Assembly: GCA_041746135.1 (NCBI GenBank)
Contig: JBGTHQ010000028.1
Coordinates: 62,001 to 126,000 of the forward strand
Length of the DNA: 64,000 nt
Source: Alg239-R122 sp041746135
GTDB lineage: Bacteria; Pseudomonadota; Alphaproteobacteria; Sphingomonadales; Sphingomonadaceae
Reading direction: 5' to 3'
Shown one piece after another: positions 8,922-16,543 of this stretch; the first letter of the stretch is position 1, and the number at the start of each line of letters is the position of its first letter. Below the pieces are notes generated by a model that searched no databases, was not told the DNA's origin, and saw only the letters and a program-made list of their open reading frames with translations. The position numbers were made by a program, and so were the translations under genes.

Positions 8922-9104
8922 TCAACAGTTTCGGCAACTCATCATTGCTAAGTGATCTTCTGCTTGTCGAACAATATTATCCAACGCTTGTCCGCAGGTT
9001 TTAAAACCTATTACAGAATTACACACAGAATATCCATTAAAATCAATGTAATACCATCGCCATTGGCCTTTCATTTCGCACAGCTTCAGAGTTCCATGAA
9101 ACAT
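8922..9104 (-). CDS. Small cysteine-containing orphan protein (60 aa)
   Basis: A 60-residue protein with no family I can name with confidence. The start ATG at 9104 is preceded by AGGAG at ideal spacing, which argues for a real gene. The protein has a WRWYYIDFNG core, a GFKTCGQALDNIVRQAEDH helix and five cysteines. The strand-then-helix pattern is loosely reminiscent of the DUF1508/YegP fold, but the match is weak. It is encoded 68 bases upstream of rmuC on the same strand, at the edge of an AT-rich segment. Lack of a signal peptide suggests a cytoplasmic location. Confidence 0.55.
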   Translation of the reverse strand: MFHGTLKLCEMKGQWRWYYIDFNGYSVCNSVIGFKTCGQALDNIVRQAEDHLAMMSCRNC

Positions 9105-9504
9105 GAAACTTCTCCTGTACAAATTTTTTAGAAAGTATCTACAAGGCTCAGTGGCAAGACTTTGACATGTGGTAAGTTTATCGCGCTAACTCATTTATAT
9201 TTATTTTATCGAGGGCAACGATATATACCAAGAGAACCCGTCTAGCAGTTAGTTCCTTGTAAATTGCGAAACTTAAAAACTCCTTTCTCTTGGTTTGAAT
9301 AACATGGCTAACGGAAATTAAACAAAATGCAATACCGACAATGTTAATAAAATTTCAACGGTGTTCTATATGGACACAATTTCGAGAAAGCGGAGCCCGG
9401 CGGCGCTACCCATAATGCGTTTCCAACCGGAAAAGCCGCCCTTTTCTCTACGAGACATCCTCGTCGCAGCAAACTGCCCTACACAATCCAAACTTAGACC
9501 GTGT
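9105..9504. other. AT-rich intergenic region with a spaced inverted repeat
   Basis: No convincing gene was found on either strand in these 400 bases. The segment about 9120-9370 is visibly richer in A and T than its surroundings. A 10-base inverted repeat, ACCAAGAGAA at 9227-9236 and TTCTCTTGGT at 9285-9294, is separated by 48 bases. The promoter of the 60-residue gene must lie in the left part of this region. The right part (about 9390-9504) returns to normal composition and follows the stop of the metallopeptidase-like gene. Confidence 0.45.
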
Positions 9505-10965
9505 TCAGCTGCCTATGGATGTCGCTAATGTGATCCGGTCCTCCGCGACAGTCACCGTCGCCGGTTGCTCGATACTTAAGGTGAGGCCGGGAACGGAAAG
9601 ATCGATAGTGTCCATCACATGATCTCCGCGTGACAATTGATCGAGTTCCGGCAACTCAATATCTTCGCCCAGAGAAACGGTATAAACCATTGTAACCGGT
9701 TCATCCGGTACCACCGGCGACATTTCGGTCATGATCGAAAGGCCTTGCACCCCAAGCTTGATACCCGGTTTTTCCAGTTGAAAATCGGTTACATTGAGGA
9801 ATGCTGTCGCAGAACGTCCAACACCGATCATCTCTTTCGTACTGCTGAATTGCTGACCTTCGGCCAACCGTTCGCGCGGTAACGATATTTTGAGAATCAG
9901 ATGCCGTGATCCCAGTTGCATGAAATCCGCTATGCTCTCGATCGTTTTCGGCGCGACTGCCAAGGCGGCGATCGTGTCGGCCAGGATCTGATCCGCACCA
10001 TAGTCAATGCGTGCCGCCGCAGCGATGCGTTCCTGTTCGCTGATATCCATAGCACCCAAAATGCTTTCCAGCACGGCATCGAGCGGCTCTCCAGCCTCGA
10101 TGCGCGCCTCCCAGTTGGCGGTGGACCGATCCAGCAGCAGGGCGAGCGCTCCGCCCACGTCATACGCCCGCGCGCGGAACCAATTGCCGCTGTAGGAACC
10201 TTTGGCATTAGCAAAAAGATTTCTTCGCAACCCGTCCGCCAGGGCGCCTGCAACGCTGTTGGCATCGTCGCCCAGCACTATCGAAGACGCTTTCAGCCCA
10301 ATATATTGCGCCGTACCTTCCGATCGCTCGAGATATCGTTCCTTGCCAACAATCGTTTCTTCAACGGTTCGTTCCCGAATACGCCGCAATGCTATATATT
10401 GGCGAGTCAGACTGGTGCTTTGCGCCGCAGTTTCAGCAAGGATGGCATCGGCCAGCACCCGCCTTTCAAGCTCGGCTGCAGCCGTGAAGGCGGCTCGGTC
10501 CGATATTGCTGTCAGATCGACAAATTCACCGCCGTGCTTCCAGTCCGTCCTGTCGAAAGCATCGCGTTGAAAGTCATGAAATTGTTCGTGAAAAAGCGTT
10601 GCGACCGTAGTCCGCCAGTTATCGCCAACTTGGACCATCATCATGTTCGGTGTGCCCGCCGGATAATCGAACGCGAATGCACGATCGGCGCCAGGCAATT
10701 TACCTGCTCGATAGGTGATATTGCGGGGCTGTCCATCGGCACCGACGAGAACGGCTCCATGAGTGGGATCGTACAGGACAAAACCCTGCTCTTCCGGCCA
10801 GTAGCCGGGCCATATGCGACTCAATGCTTCAGAGCGATCAAGGATCAGGTTTGCTTTGGTGCGAAGGTCGGCAGCCGGATCCTCACTTTGAGGGTTTACC
10901 ACTGCAACAGATGGCAGCATCAGCGCTGAAGCAAGAGACCAGTGCAGTAACATATTTGTCCTCAT
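9505..10965 (-). CDS. Putative secreted HExxH zinc metallopeptidase-like protein, family unknown
   Basis: A 486-residue predicted exported protein. The start ATG at 10965 follows a GGAGAG ribosome site and begins a signal-peptide-like N-terminus (MRTNMLLHWSLASALMLPSV). The open frame continues about 260 bases further upstream, but that extension has no plausible start signal. A zinc motif HEQFH is at 126-130 within ATLFHEQFHDFQ. A later ERSEGTAQYIG segment could supply the third ligand glutamate. The central part is alanine-rich and helical; the last 120 residues look beta-rich, with alternating Val, Thr and Ser. I do not recognise a named peptidase family. It stands alone. Confidence 0.6.
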   Translation of the reverse strand: MRTNMLLHWSLASALMLPSVAVVNPQSEDPAADLRTKANLILDRSEALSRIWPGYWPEEQGFVLYDPTHGAVLVGADGQPRNITYRAGKLPGADRAFAFDYPAGTPNMMMVQVGDNWRTTVATLFHEQFHDFQRDAFDRTDWKHGGEFVDLTAISDRAAFTAAAELERRVLADAILAETAAQSTSLTRQYIALRRIRERTVEETIVGKERYLERSEGTAQYIGLKASSIVLGDDANSVAGALADGLRRNLFANAKGSYSGNWFRARAYDVGGALALLLDRSTANWEARIEAGEPLDAVLESILGAMDISEQERIAAAARIDYGADQILADTIAALAVAPKTIESIADFMQLGSRHLILKISLPRERLAEGQQFSSTKEMIGVGRSATAFLNVTDFQLEKPGIKLGVQGLSIMTEMSPVVPDEPVTMVYTVSLGEDIELPELDQLSRGDHVMDTIDLSVPGLTLSIEQPATVTVAEDRITLATSIGS

Positions 10966-11249
10966 ACTCTCCGTGGCCGGTTGAAAAAGATTGTCAGTTC
11001 CCGCCCTGCTAAGATTCTCGATACCGTAGTTTCCATCTGAAAACAAAGCCATTTTGGGAAAGCGGACCAGCTTGCCAACTGCGGCTAATATTACCGACCT
11101 GCGCGGTAGCTTCCATTCAGCATCCCACCCAATAGCGGAACGAATTGTGAACGTAGCCGCCCAACTGCACATTCTCAATCTATTTCTGTACGGAACTGAC
11201 TGCGCACCCGGACGTAAGTCGGTCATGTGATTTACAAAGGAGAACGATC

Positions 11250-11642
11250 ATGTCGATTGCGAAAATGATTTCCAGCCATCCCGATGTCGACGGGCATCTG
11301 AACGAACCGCTCGCACTGGCCGTGCGTCACGCGATGTTCTGTTCGGTCATCTGCACCAGCTGCGCCGATGCATGTATTGCCGAGGATATGGTCAAGGATA
11401 TGCGGCAGTGTATCCGCAACTGTCTCGATTGCGCCGATATTTGCGCGATGACGGCCAAGGTCGCGACTCGCCGCACCGCCGATAACGAGGCATTGCTGCA
11501 ATCCGCCCTCCAATTGTGCATCGAAGCATGCGAAACATGTGCCAGCGAATGCGAAGGCCATAATAACGACCATTGCCGCCGCTGTTCCGAAATGTGCCGC
11601 GAATGCGCTCGCGATTGCAAGGCCGCACTCAATACGTTCTAG
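11250..11642 (+). CDS. Four-helix-bundle copper-storage-like cysteine-rich protein
   Basis: A 130-residue protein with 17 cysteines arranged as CxxxC and CxxC pairs along helices (FCSVICTSCADAC, QCIRNCLDCADIC, LCIEACETCASEC, HCRRCSEMCRECARDC). This is the pattern of the DUF326/Csp family, in which cysteines line the core of a four-helix bundle and bind many Cu(I) ions. It has no Tat or Sec signal, so it should be cytosolic and Csp3-like. A strong AAAGGAG site precedes the ATG. It is a monocistronic gene between two oppositely oriented genes; no copper efflux gene is adjacent. Confidence 0.85.
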   Translation: MSIAKMISSHPDVDGHLNEPLALAVRHAMFCSVICTSCADACIAEDMVKDMRQCIRNCLDCADICAMTAKVATRRTADNEALLQSALQLCIEACETCASECEGHNNDHCRRCSEMCRECARDCKAALNTF

Positions 11643-11677
11643 AAGCGTTTAGAAAATCGTTATCTTGGAAAAGCTGA

Positions 11678-12235
11678 TCAGGCCGCCTTGCGCAGCTTGT
11701 TCAGCTTTTTCAGCACCATCTGCCGTTTCAGGCGGGAGAGATGGTCGATAAACAAGATCCCTTCCAGATGGTCCATCTCGTGCTGCAGGCACGTGGCCAT
11801 CAAGCCTTGCATATCTTCCTCATGCACCTTGCCGTCCAGATCGTGCCAGCGGGCGCGGATCGTGGCGGGACGATCGACATCCGCATATTGGTCAGGGACC
11901 GACAGACAACCTTCGCTATAAGTCGCGTGATCGTCGGACGGGTCGAGAATCTCGGGATTGATGAACACGCGCGGAGTGTTGATCACCGCGTGATTATGGC
12001 CGCACTCGCTTTCGCATTCCTCGTGCTTGTCGGGATCAGGCTCCTGCAGATCGATCACCAGCACCCGTTTGGGCACGCCCACCTGGATCGCGGCCAGACC
12101 GATACCGGGCGCGTCGTACATGGTTTCGAACATGTCATCGACGAGCGCCTTGAGTTCGGCATCGAACGTCTCCACGCGAGTAGAAATGGTTTTCAGCCGC
12201 GGATCGGGCACTTCGAGAATAGGTAATATAGCCAT
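11678..12235 (-). CDS. def: Peptide deformylase with a Cys/His-rich insertion
   Basis: A 185-residue peptide deformylase that removes the formyl group from nascent proteins. The three motifs are intact: GIGLAAIQ at 44-51, EGCLSVP with C110, and HEMDH at 152-156 (ligands H152 and H156, catalytic E153). Between motifs 1 and 2 there is an insertion at about 66-84, DPDKHEECESECGHNHAV, rich in acidic residues, Cys and His, absent from the minimal enzyme. The start at 12235 gives the classic MAILPILEVPDPRL N-terminus. In many genomes def is adjacent to fmt; here recR lies between. Confidence 0.95.
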   Translation of the reverse strand: MAILPILEVPDPRLKTISTRVETFDAELKALVDDMFETMYDAPGIGLAAIQVGVPKRVLVIDLQEPDPDKHEECESECGHNHAVINTPRVFINPEILDPSDDHATYSEGCLSVPDQYADVDRPATIRARWHDLDGKVHEEDMQGLMATCLQHEMDHLEGILFIDHLSRLKRQMVLKKLNKLRKAA

Positions 12236-12311
12236 GACGCTAAAATAGTCTGCACAGGCGCGCTGTTCAAGAGCAAATGCTAAGGAACCGGTTACCGTGC
12301 GCGTAAAGACT

Positions 12312-12911
12312 TTATCTGTTGATCGCTTTACGCGCCCGTAAAGCTTGGGCAAGCGTGCCTTCGTCGAGATAGTCGAGCTCTCCCCCCATGGGCAGGCCAT
12401 GGGCGAGCTGGGTCAGGCGCAGCGGATAATTTTCGAGCCGTTCGGCAATATAATGCGCGGTTGTCTGCCCCTCCAGTGTGGCGTTCATAGCCAGTACGAC
12501 CTCGTCGATGCCGCCTTCGGCCACGCGCTCGACCAGGCGGGCTATGGTCAGATCCTCCGGCCGCACCCCGTCCAGCGCCGACAATCGCCCGCCCAGCACG
12601 TGATAGCGGCCCAGAAACAGCCGCGATTTGTCGAGCGCCCACAGGTCGGACACTTCCTCCACCACGCACAAGGCGCGCGTATCGCGGCGCATGTCGGTGC
12701 AGATATTGCACGGATTGACCGTATCGATATTACCGCAATTGTCGCATGTCGACAGGTTCTGCCGCACGCGCTCCATTGCTGATACCAGCGGATCGAGCGC
12801 GGTTTCGCGTTTTTTCATCAGGTATAAAACGGCGCGCCGCGCCGACCGGGGGCCGAACCCGGGAAGCCGCGCCAATGCATTGGCCAGATCGTCTATCTCT
12901 TGCGATGCCAT
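12312..12911 (-). CDS. recR: Recombination protein RecR
   Basis: A 199-residue RecR, which with RecF and RecO loads RecA at gapped DNA. It has the helix-hairpin-helix (LARLPGFGPRSARR), the four-cysteine zinc finger (CDNCG...CNIC, about 57-72) and a Toprim domain (CVVEEVSDLWAL to about 175). The ATG at 12911 (MASQEIDDLANALARL) was chosen because it starts at the usual family position; the longer upstream frame has no support. It precedes def on the same strand with a 76-base gap, and is divergent from fmt. Confidence 0.95.
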   Translation of the reverse strand: MASQEIDDLANALARLPGFGPRSARRAVLYLMKKRETALDPLVSAMERVRQNLSTCDNCGNIDTVNPCNICTDMRRDTRALCVVEEVSDLWALDKSRLFLGRYHVLGGRLSALDGVRPEDLTIARLVERVAEGGIDEVVLAMNATLEGQTTAHYIAERLENYPLRLTQLAHGLPMGGELDYLDEGTLAQALRARKAINR

Positions 12912-12990
12912 GGTCCACGCATTAGGGGGATTGCACCGGTGCTGCCAAGCAAAATTTACGGCGGCGCCATTGTTTGGGAAAGGCTGGATC

Positions 12991-13896
12991 ATGCGCATCG
13001 CTTTTATGGGAACGCCCGATTTTGCGGTGCCGGCGTTGCGTGCCTTGCAGGATGCGGGTCACGATATTGCCGCGGTATACAGCCAGCCCCCCCGCCCCGC
13101 CGGACGCGGCAAGAAACTGCACGCCGCGCCGGTGCAGCTATTGGCGGAAGAAATGGGCATCGCGGTGCGCACGCCCGTCTCGCTCAGGAACAAGGAGGCA
13201 CAGGCCGAGTTTGCCGCACTCGGCCTCGATGTCGCGATCGTCGCGGCTTATGGCCTGATCCTGCCGCAAGCGATACTGGACGCGCCGCGTCAGGGTTGCC
13301 TGAATGTCCACGGGTCGCTGCTGCCGCGATGGCGCGGCGCGGCGCCGGTACAACGCGCAATTCTGGCCGGGGACAGCGAGACTGGCGTGACGATCATGCA
13401 GATGGAGGCCGGGCTCGATACCGGCCCCATGCTGGCGAAGCGGACGACGCCGGTGAATCGTAAAACCGCCGGGGAACTGACCGAGGAGATTGCACACATA
13501 GGCGCGGAATTGATGGCGCAGGTGCTGGCTGACTTGCCCAAACATCCCGCTGAAACGCAGCCCGAAAGTGGCGTTACCTATGCGCACAAGATTACGAAGG
13601 CGGAGGCGATGCTCGATTTCACGCAATCCGCCGCCGAGGTGGAACGACAGGTGCGGGCCTTCAACCCCATGCCCGGTGCGTTTTTCGAACATGACGGGCA
13701 GCGTTACCGCGTGCATGCAGCCGAGCTTTTCGATGCCGGCGGCGGCGCAGGCGAAGTGCTGGACGACCGGCTGACCATTGCCTGCACGGCGGGCGCGATC
13801 CGGCCGACTGTCATCCAGCGCGCGGGCAAACCGAAAATGGAGCTGGCCGAATTCCTGCGCGGCAACGCTCTCGCCAAAGGCACACGACTGACATGA
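12991..13896 (+). CDS. fmt: Methionyl-tRNA formyltransferase
   Basis: A 301-residue enzyme that formylates initiator Met-tRNA with 10-formyl-tetrahydrofolate. The start MRIAFMGTPDFAVPAL is the canonical N-terminus. The hydrolase/transferase core shows NVHGSLLPRWRGAAPVQRAI, with the catalytic Asn and His, and GVTIMQMEAGLDTGPML, with the catalytic Asp. The C-terminal OB-like domain occupies about 205-301. Its stop overlaps the truA start (ATGA), and it pairs functionally with def on the opposite strand nearby. Confidence 0.96.
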   Translation: MRIAFMGTPDFAVPALRALQDAGHDIAAVYSQPPRPAGRGKKLHAAPVQLLAEEMGIAVRTPVSLRNKEAQAEFAALGLDVAIVAAYGLILPQAILDAPRQGCLNVHGSLLPRWRGAAPVQRAILAGDSETGVTIMQMEAGLDTGPMLAKRTTPVNRKTAGELTEEIAHIGAELMAQVLADLPKHPAETQPESGVTYAHKITKAEAMLDFTQSAAEVERQVRAFNPMPGAFFEHDGQRYRVHAAELFDAGGGAGEVLDDRLTIACTAGAIRPTVIQRAGKPKMELAEFLRGNALAKGTRLT

Positions 13897-14630
13897 CGCG
13901 CTTTGCCCTGACGCTTGAATTTGACGGTGCTTGCTATGGGGGACTGCAGCGGCAGGCCTATGGGGACACCATCCAGCAGAGCGTCGAGGAGGCGATCCAC
14001 ACGATTACCGGCGAGCGCGTGACCATGCATGCGGCGGGCCGCACCGATGCGGGCGTGCACGCGCTGGCGATGCGAGCGCATATCGATGTGGACAAGGACA
14101 TCAAGCCCTTCCGTTTGATGGAAGGCATCAACGCCATGCTGCGCCCGCAGCCGATCGCCGTGCTCGATTGCAAGGCTGTCGATCCGGACTGGCACGCCCG
14201 GTTTTCCTGTATGCGCCGCCGCTATATCTACCGCATCACCAACCGCAGGGCCTTTCTGACGATCGATCAGGGCCGCAGCTGGCAAGTCGGTACGCCGCTT
14301 GATGAAAAGGCCATGCACGATGCCGCGCAGCTGCTGATCGGCAAGCATGACTTTACCACCTTCCGCTCGGCCCATTGCCAGTCGAAAAGCCCGGTCAAGA
14401 CACTCGATAGCATTACAGTGAAACGGCATGGCGAAAAGCTCGAGATTCATGTGGTCGCCCGGTCGTTCCTGCATCACCAGGTGCGCTCGATGGTCGGGTG
14501 CCTGGTTCTGGTCGGCAAGGGCAAATGGTCGAAAGCGGATCTGCAAGCCGCACTGGACGCCAGGGACCGGCACGCACTCGGCTTTAACGCGCCGCCCGAC
14601 GGGTTATATTTCGCCAAGGCAGAGTATTAA
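13893..14630 (+). CDS. truA: tRNA pseudouridine(38-40) synthase TruA
   Basis: A 245-residue TruA that makes pseudouridine at positions 38-40 of the tRNA anticodon arm. The catalytic aspartate is D52 in AGRTDAGVHALAM. Further family signatures are RRRYIYRI (about 107-114), HDFTTFRSAHCQSKSP and HQVRSMVGCL. The length is normal. It is translationally coupled to fmt by a 4-base overlap. Its stop is only 13 bases from the stop of the convergent amidotransferase gene, with no hairpin between them. Confidence 0.95.
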   Translation: MTRFALTLEFDGACYGGLQRQAYGDTIQQSVEEAIHTITGERVTMHAAGRTDAGVHALAMRAHIDVDKDIKPFRLMEGINAMLRPQPIAVLDCKAVDPDWHARFSCMRRRYIYRITNRRAFLTIDQGRSWQVGTPLDEKAMHDAAQLLIGKHDFTTFRSAHCQSKSPVKTLDSITVKRHGEKLEIHVVARSFLHHQVRSMVGCLVLVGKGKWSKADLQAALDARDRHALGFNAPPDGLYFAKAEY

Positions 14631-14643
14631 AAAGCGCGCACTA

Positions 14644-16533
14644 CTAGAAAAGCCGCGTCATGGCCTTGTTCAGCATCCATAGCTGCCACAACAAGCGGCT
14701 ATTGTCGGCCCGGCCTGCGATATGCGCCTCGGCAACGTCGCCCAAAGCCCTGGCATCGAACCAGCCCGTGCGGCCGAGCGCGGACCCGTGCGCGATGGCC
14801 CGCGCCTGCTCCGCCAGCGGTCCCCGGAACCATTGCGCGATCGGTGTGACGAAACCCATTTTGGGGCGATAGAGAATATCCTGTGGCAAGTGGCTCTCCA
14901 TCGTCTTTTTCATGATCCATTTGCCCTGCCCGCGCCGCACGCGCATATTTTCGGGCAAGCTGGCAGCAAATTCGACGAGACGGTAATCGAGCAACGGCTC
15001 GCGCGCTTCCAGACCGACAGCCATGCTGGTGCGGTCCACCTTGGTCAGGATATCGCCGGGCAGCCACATTTTCATATCGGCATATTGCGCGGCATCGAGC
15101 CCCGAACGGGCAGGCGCATTTTCCATCAGCGCGATCATGTGGTGTTCGGCCCTATAACCTCCCAGCCCGGCCTTGAACTTGGCGGAATATATGGCGGCGC
15201 GTTGCGGCGCATCGGTGAAGCTTACGGCATCGGTATAGCCCTGCGCCCCCGTCCTTACCAGCGACAGCAATGTCGATTTGGCGCGCAACGGTCGCGGCGC
15301 CCAGTCGGCTTTGGGATAGATTTTGCCCAGCGCGCCGAATATCGGCCCGCGCAGCGATTGCGGCAACAGCGCCCGTGCCTTTTCCTCGCGATAATGGAAG
15401 ACATGGCGGCGATATCCGGCCAGCGCTTCATCGGCACCGTCGCCCGACAATGCCACCGTCACATGTTCGCGCGCCAGTTCGCACACGCGGTAGGTGGGCA
15501 AGGCCGAGGCATCGGCAAACGGCTCGTCAAACTGCGCGGCCAGCATATCGATAATATCAAGATCGTCCGGCGATACATTGCGCGCGTAATGGTCGGTTGC
15601 AAAACGTTTGGCGATCCGTTCGGCATAGCCCGTTTCATCGAACGCCTGCTGGTCGAAACCGATGCTGCACGTAGTCACGGCAGAACTGCTTTTCTCGGCC
15701 ATCAGCGCGACGACGCTGCTGCTATCCACGCCCCCAGACAAGAATGCGCCAAGCGGCACATCGGACACCATGCGCGACGTCACGCCTTGCCGCATATGGT
15801 GCATCAATTCGGCTTCGATATCGGTTTGTTTACGCTTGGCACGTTTGGAGAAATCCAGATCCCAATACTGCACCGGCCTACCCGGCGGCTTTCCGCGTTC
15901 CAGCATCAGGTAATGCCCGGCAGGCAGCTTTTGCACCCCTTTTACCATGCAACGATGATCGGGCACATATCCGAAGGCGAGATAGTCTTCGACCGCTTGC
16001 AGATCGGGTTCGCGGCGCAGCATCGGATGCACCAGAAGCGCTTTCAGTTCCGAGCCGAAAATCACGCTGCCATCGGCCAGCGGTGCATAGAATAGCGGTT
16101 TGACCCCCAATCGGTCGCGGGTGAGAAACAATTGCTTGCTGCGCTGGTCATAGATCGCAAAAGCAAACATGCCGTTGAGACGCGGCAGACAATCCGCCCC
16201 CCATTGCCGGTAGGCGGCCAGTATCACCTCGGTATCGCCGCTCGTGCGGAATTTCACGTCAAGCGCTTTCAGCTCCTCGCGCAATTCCTGAAAATTATAG
16301 ATCTCGCCGTTAAAGCTGATGACCAGCGCCTCGTCATCGCTGAGCATCGGCTGCGGGCTACCCGCGACATCAATGATGGAAAGCCGTCTGTGCCCCAACC
16401 CCACACCCGGCGCGGTCCATATGCCCGATCCGTCGGGTCCGCGATGCGCGATGCTGTCGGTCATCCGCCTGAGCCGCTGCGGGTCCACCGGCTTGGCCGT
16501 TTCCCAATAAAATATTCCCGCAATGCCGCACAT
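14644..16533 (-). CDS. XrtA-system amidotransferase (asparagine synthase-like)
   Basis: A 629-residue class II glutamine amidotransferase of the asparagine synthase B type, matching the exosortase-A-associated amidotransferase subgroup. The start at 16533 exposes Cys2 (MCGIAGIFYWE), the glutaminase nucleophile. The N-terminal Ntn domain covers about 2-200 (HRGPDGSGIW, SFNGEIYN). The synthetase domain has the PP-loop LSGGVDSSSV (about 258-267) and the later SGDGADEALAGY. Substrate is unknown; amidation of a uronic acid or other EPS precursor is plausible. It is the last gene of the long minus-strand EPS operon, 10 bases after xrtA. Confidence 0.88.
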   Translation of the reverse strand: MCGIAGIFYWETAKPVDPQRLRRMTDSIAHRGPDGSGIWTAPGVGLGHRRLSIIDVAGSPQPMLSDDEALVISFNGEIYNFQELREELKALDVKFRTSGDTEVILAAYRQWGADCLPRLNGMFAFAIYDQRSKQLFLTRDRLGVKPLFYAPLADGSVIFGSELKALLVHPMLRREPDLQAVEDYLAFGYVPDHRCMVKGVQKLPAGHYLMLERGKPPGRPVQYWDLDFSKRAKRKQTDIEAELMHHMRQGVTSRMVSDVPLGAFLSGGVDSSSVVALMAEKSSSAVTTCSIGFDQQAFDETGYAERIAKRFATDHYARNVSPDDLDIIDMLAAQFDEPFADASALPTYRVCELAREHVTVALSGDGADEALAGYRRHVFHYREEKARALLPQSLRGPIFGALGKIYPKADWAPRPLRAKSTLLSLVRTGAQGYTDAVSFTDAPQRAAIYSAKFKAGLGGYRAEHHMIALMENAPARSGLDAAQYADMKMWLPGDILTKVDRTSMAVGLEAREPLLDYRLVEFAASLPENMRVRRGQGKWIMKKTMESHLPQDILYRPKMGFVTPIAQWFRGPLAEQARAIAHGSALGRTGWFDARALGDVAEAHIAGRADNSRLLWQLWMLNKAMTRLF

Positions 16534-16543
16534 AAGTAAGGCC

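Noticed and set aside
10966..11226. Upstream extension of the HEQFH protein frame
   Set aside because: It has no ribosome site and would bury the signal peptide; the ATG at 10965 follows GGAGAG.
12628..12990. Upstream extension of the fmt frame
   Set aside because: It lies antisense to recR and adds residues not found in Fmt; the family start is at 12991.
14722..16095. Long plus-strand frame opposite the amidotransferase
   Set aside because: It matches no family and mirrors the codon bias of the true gene on the minus strand.
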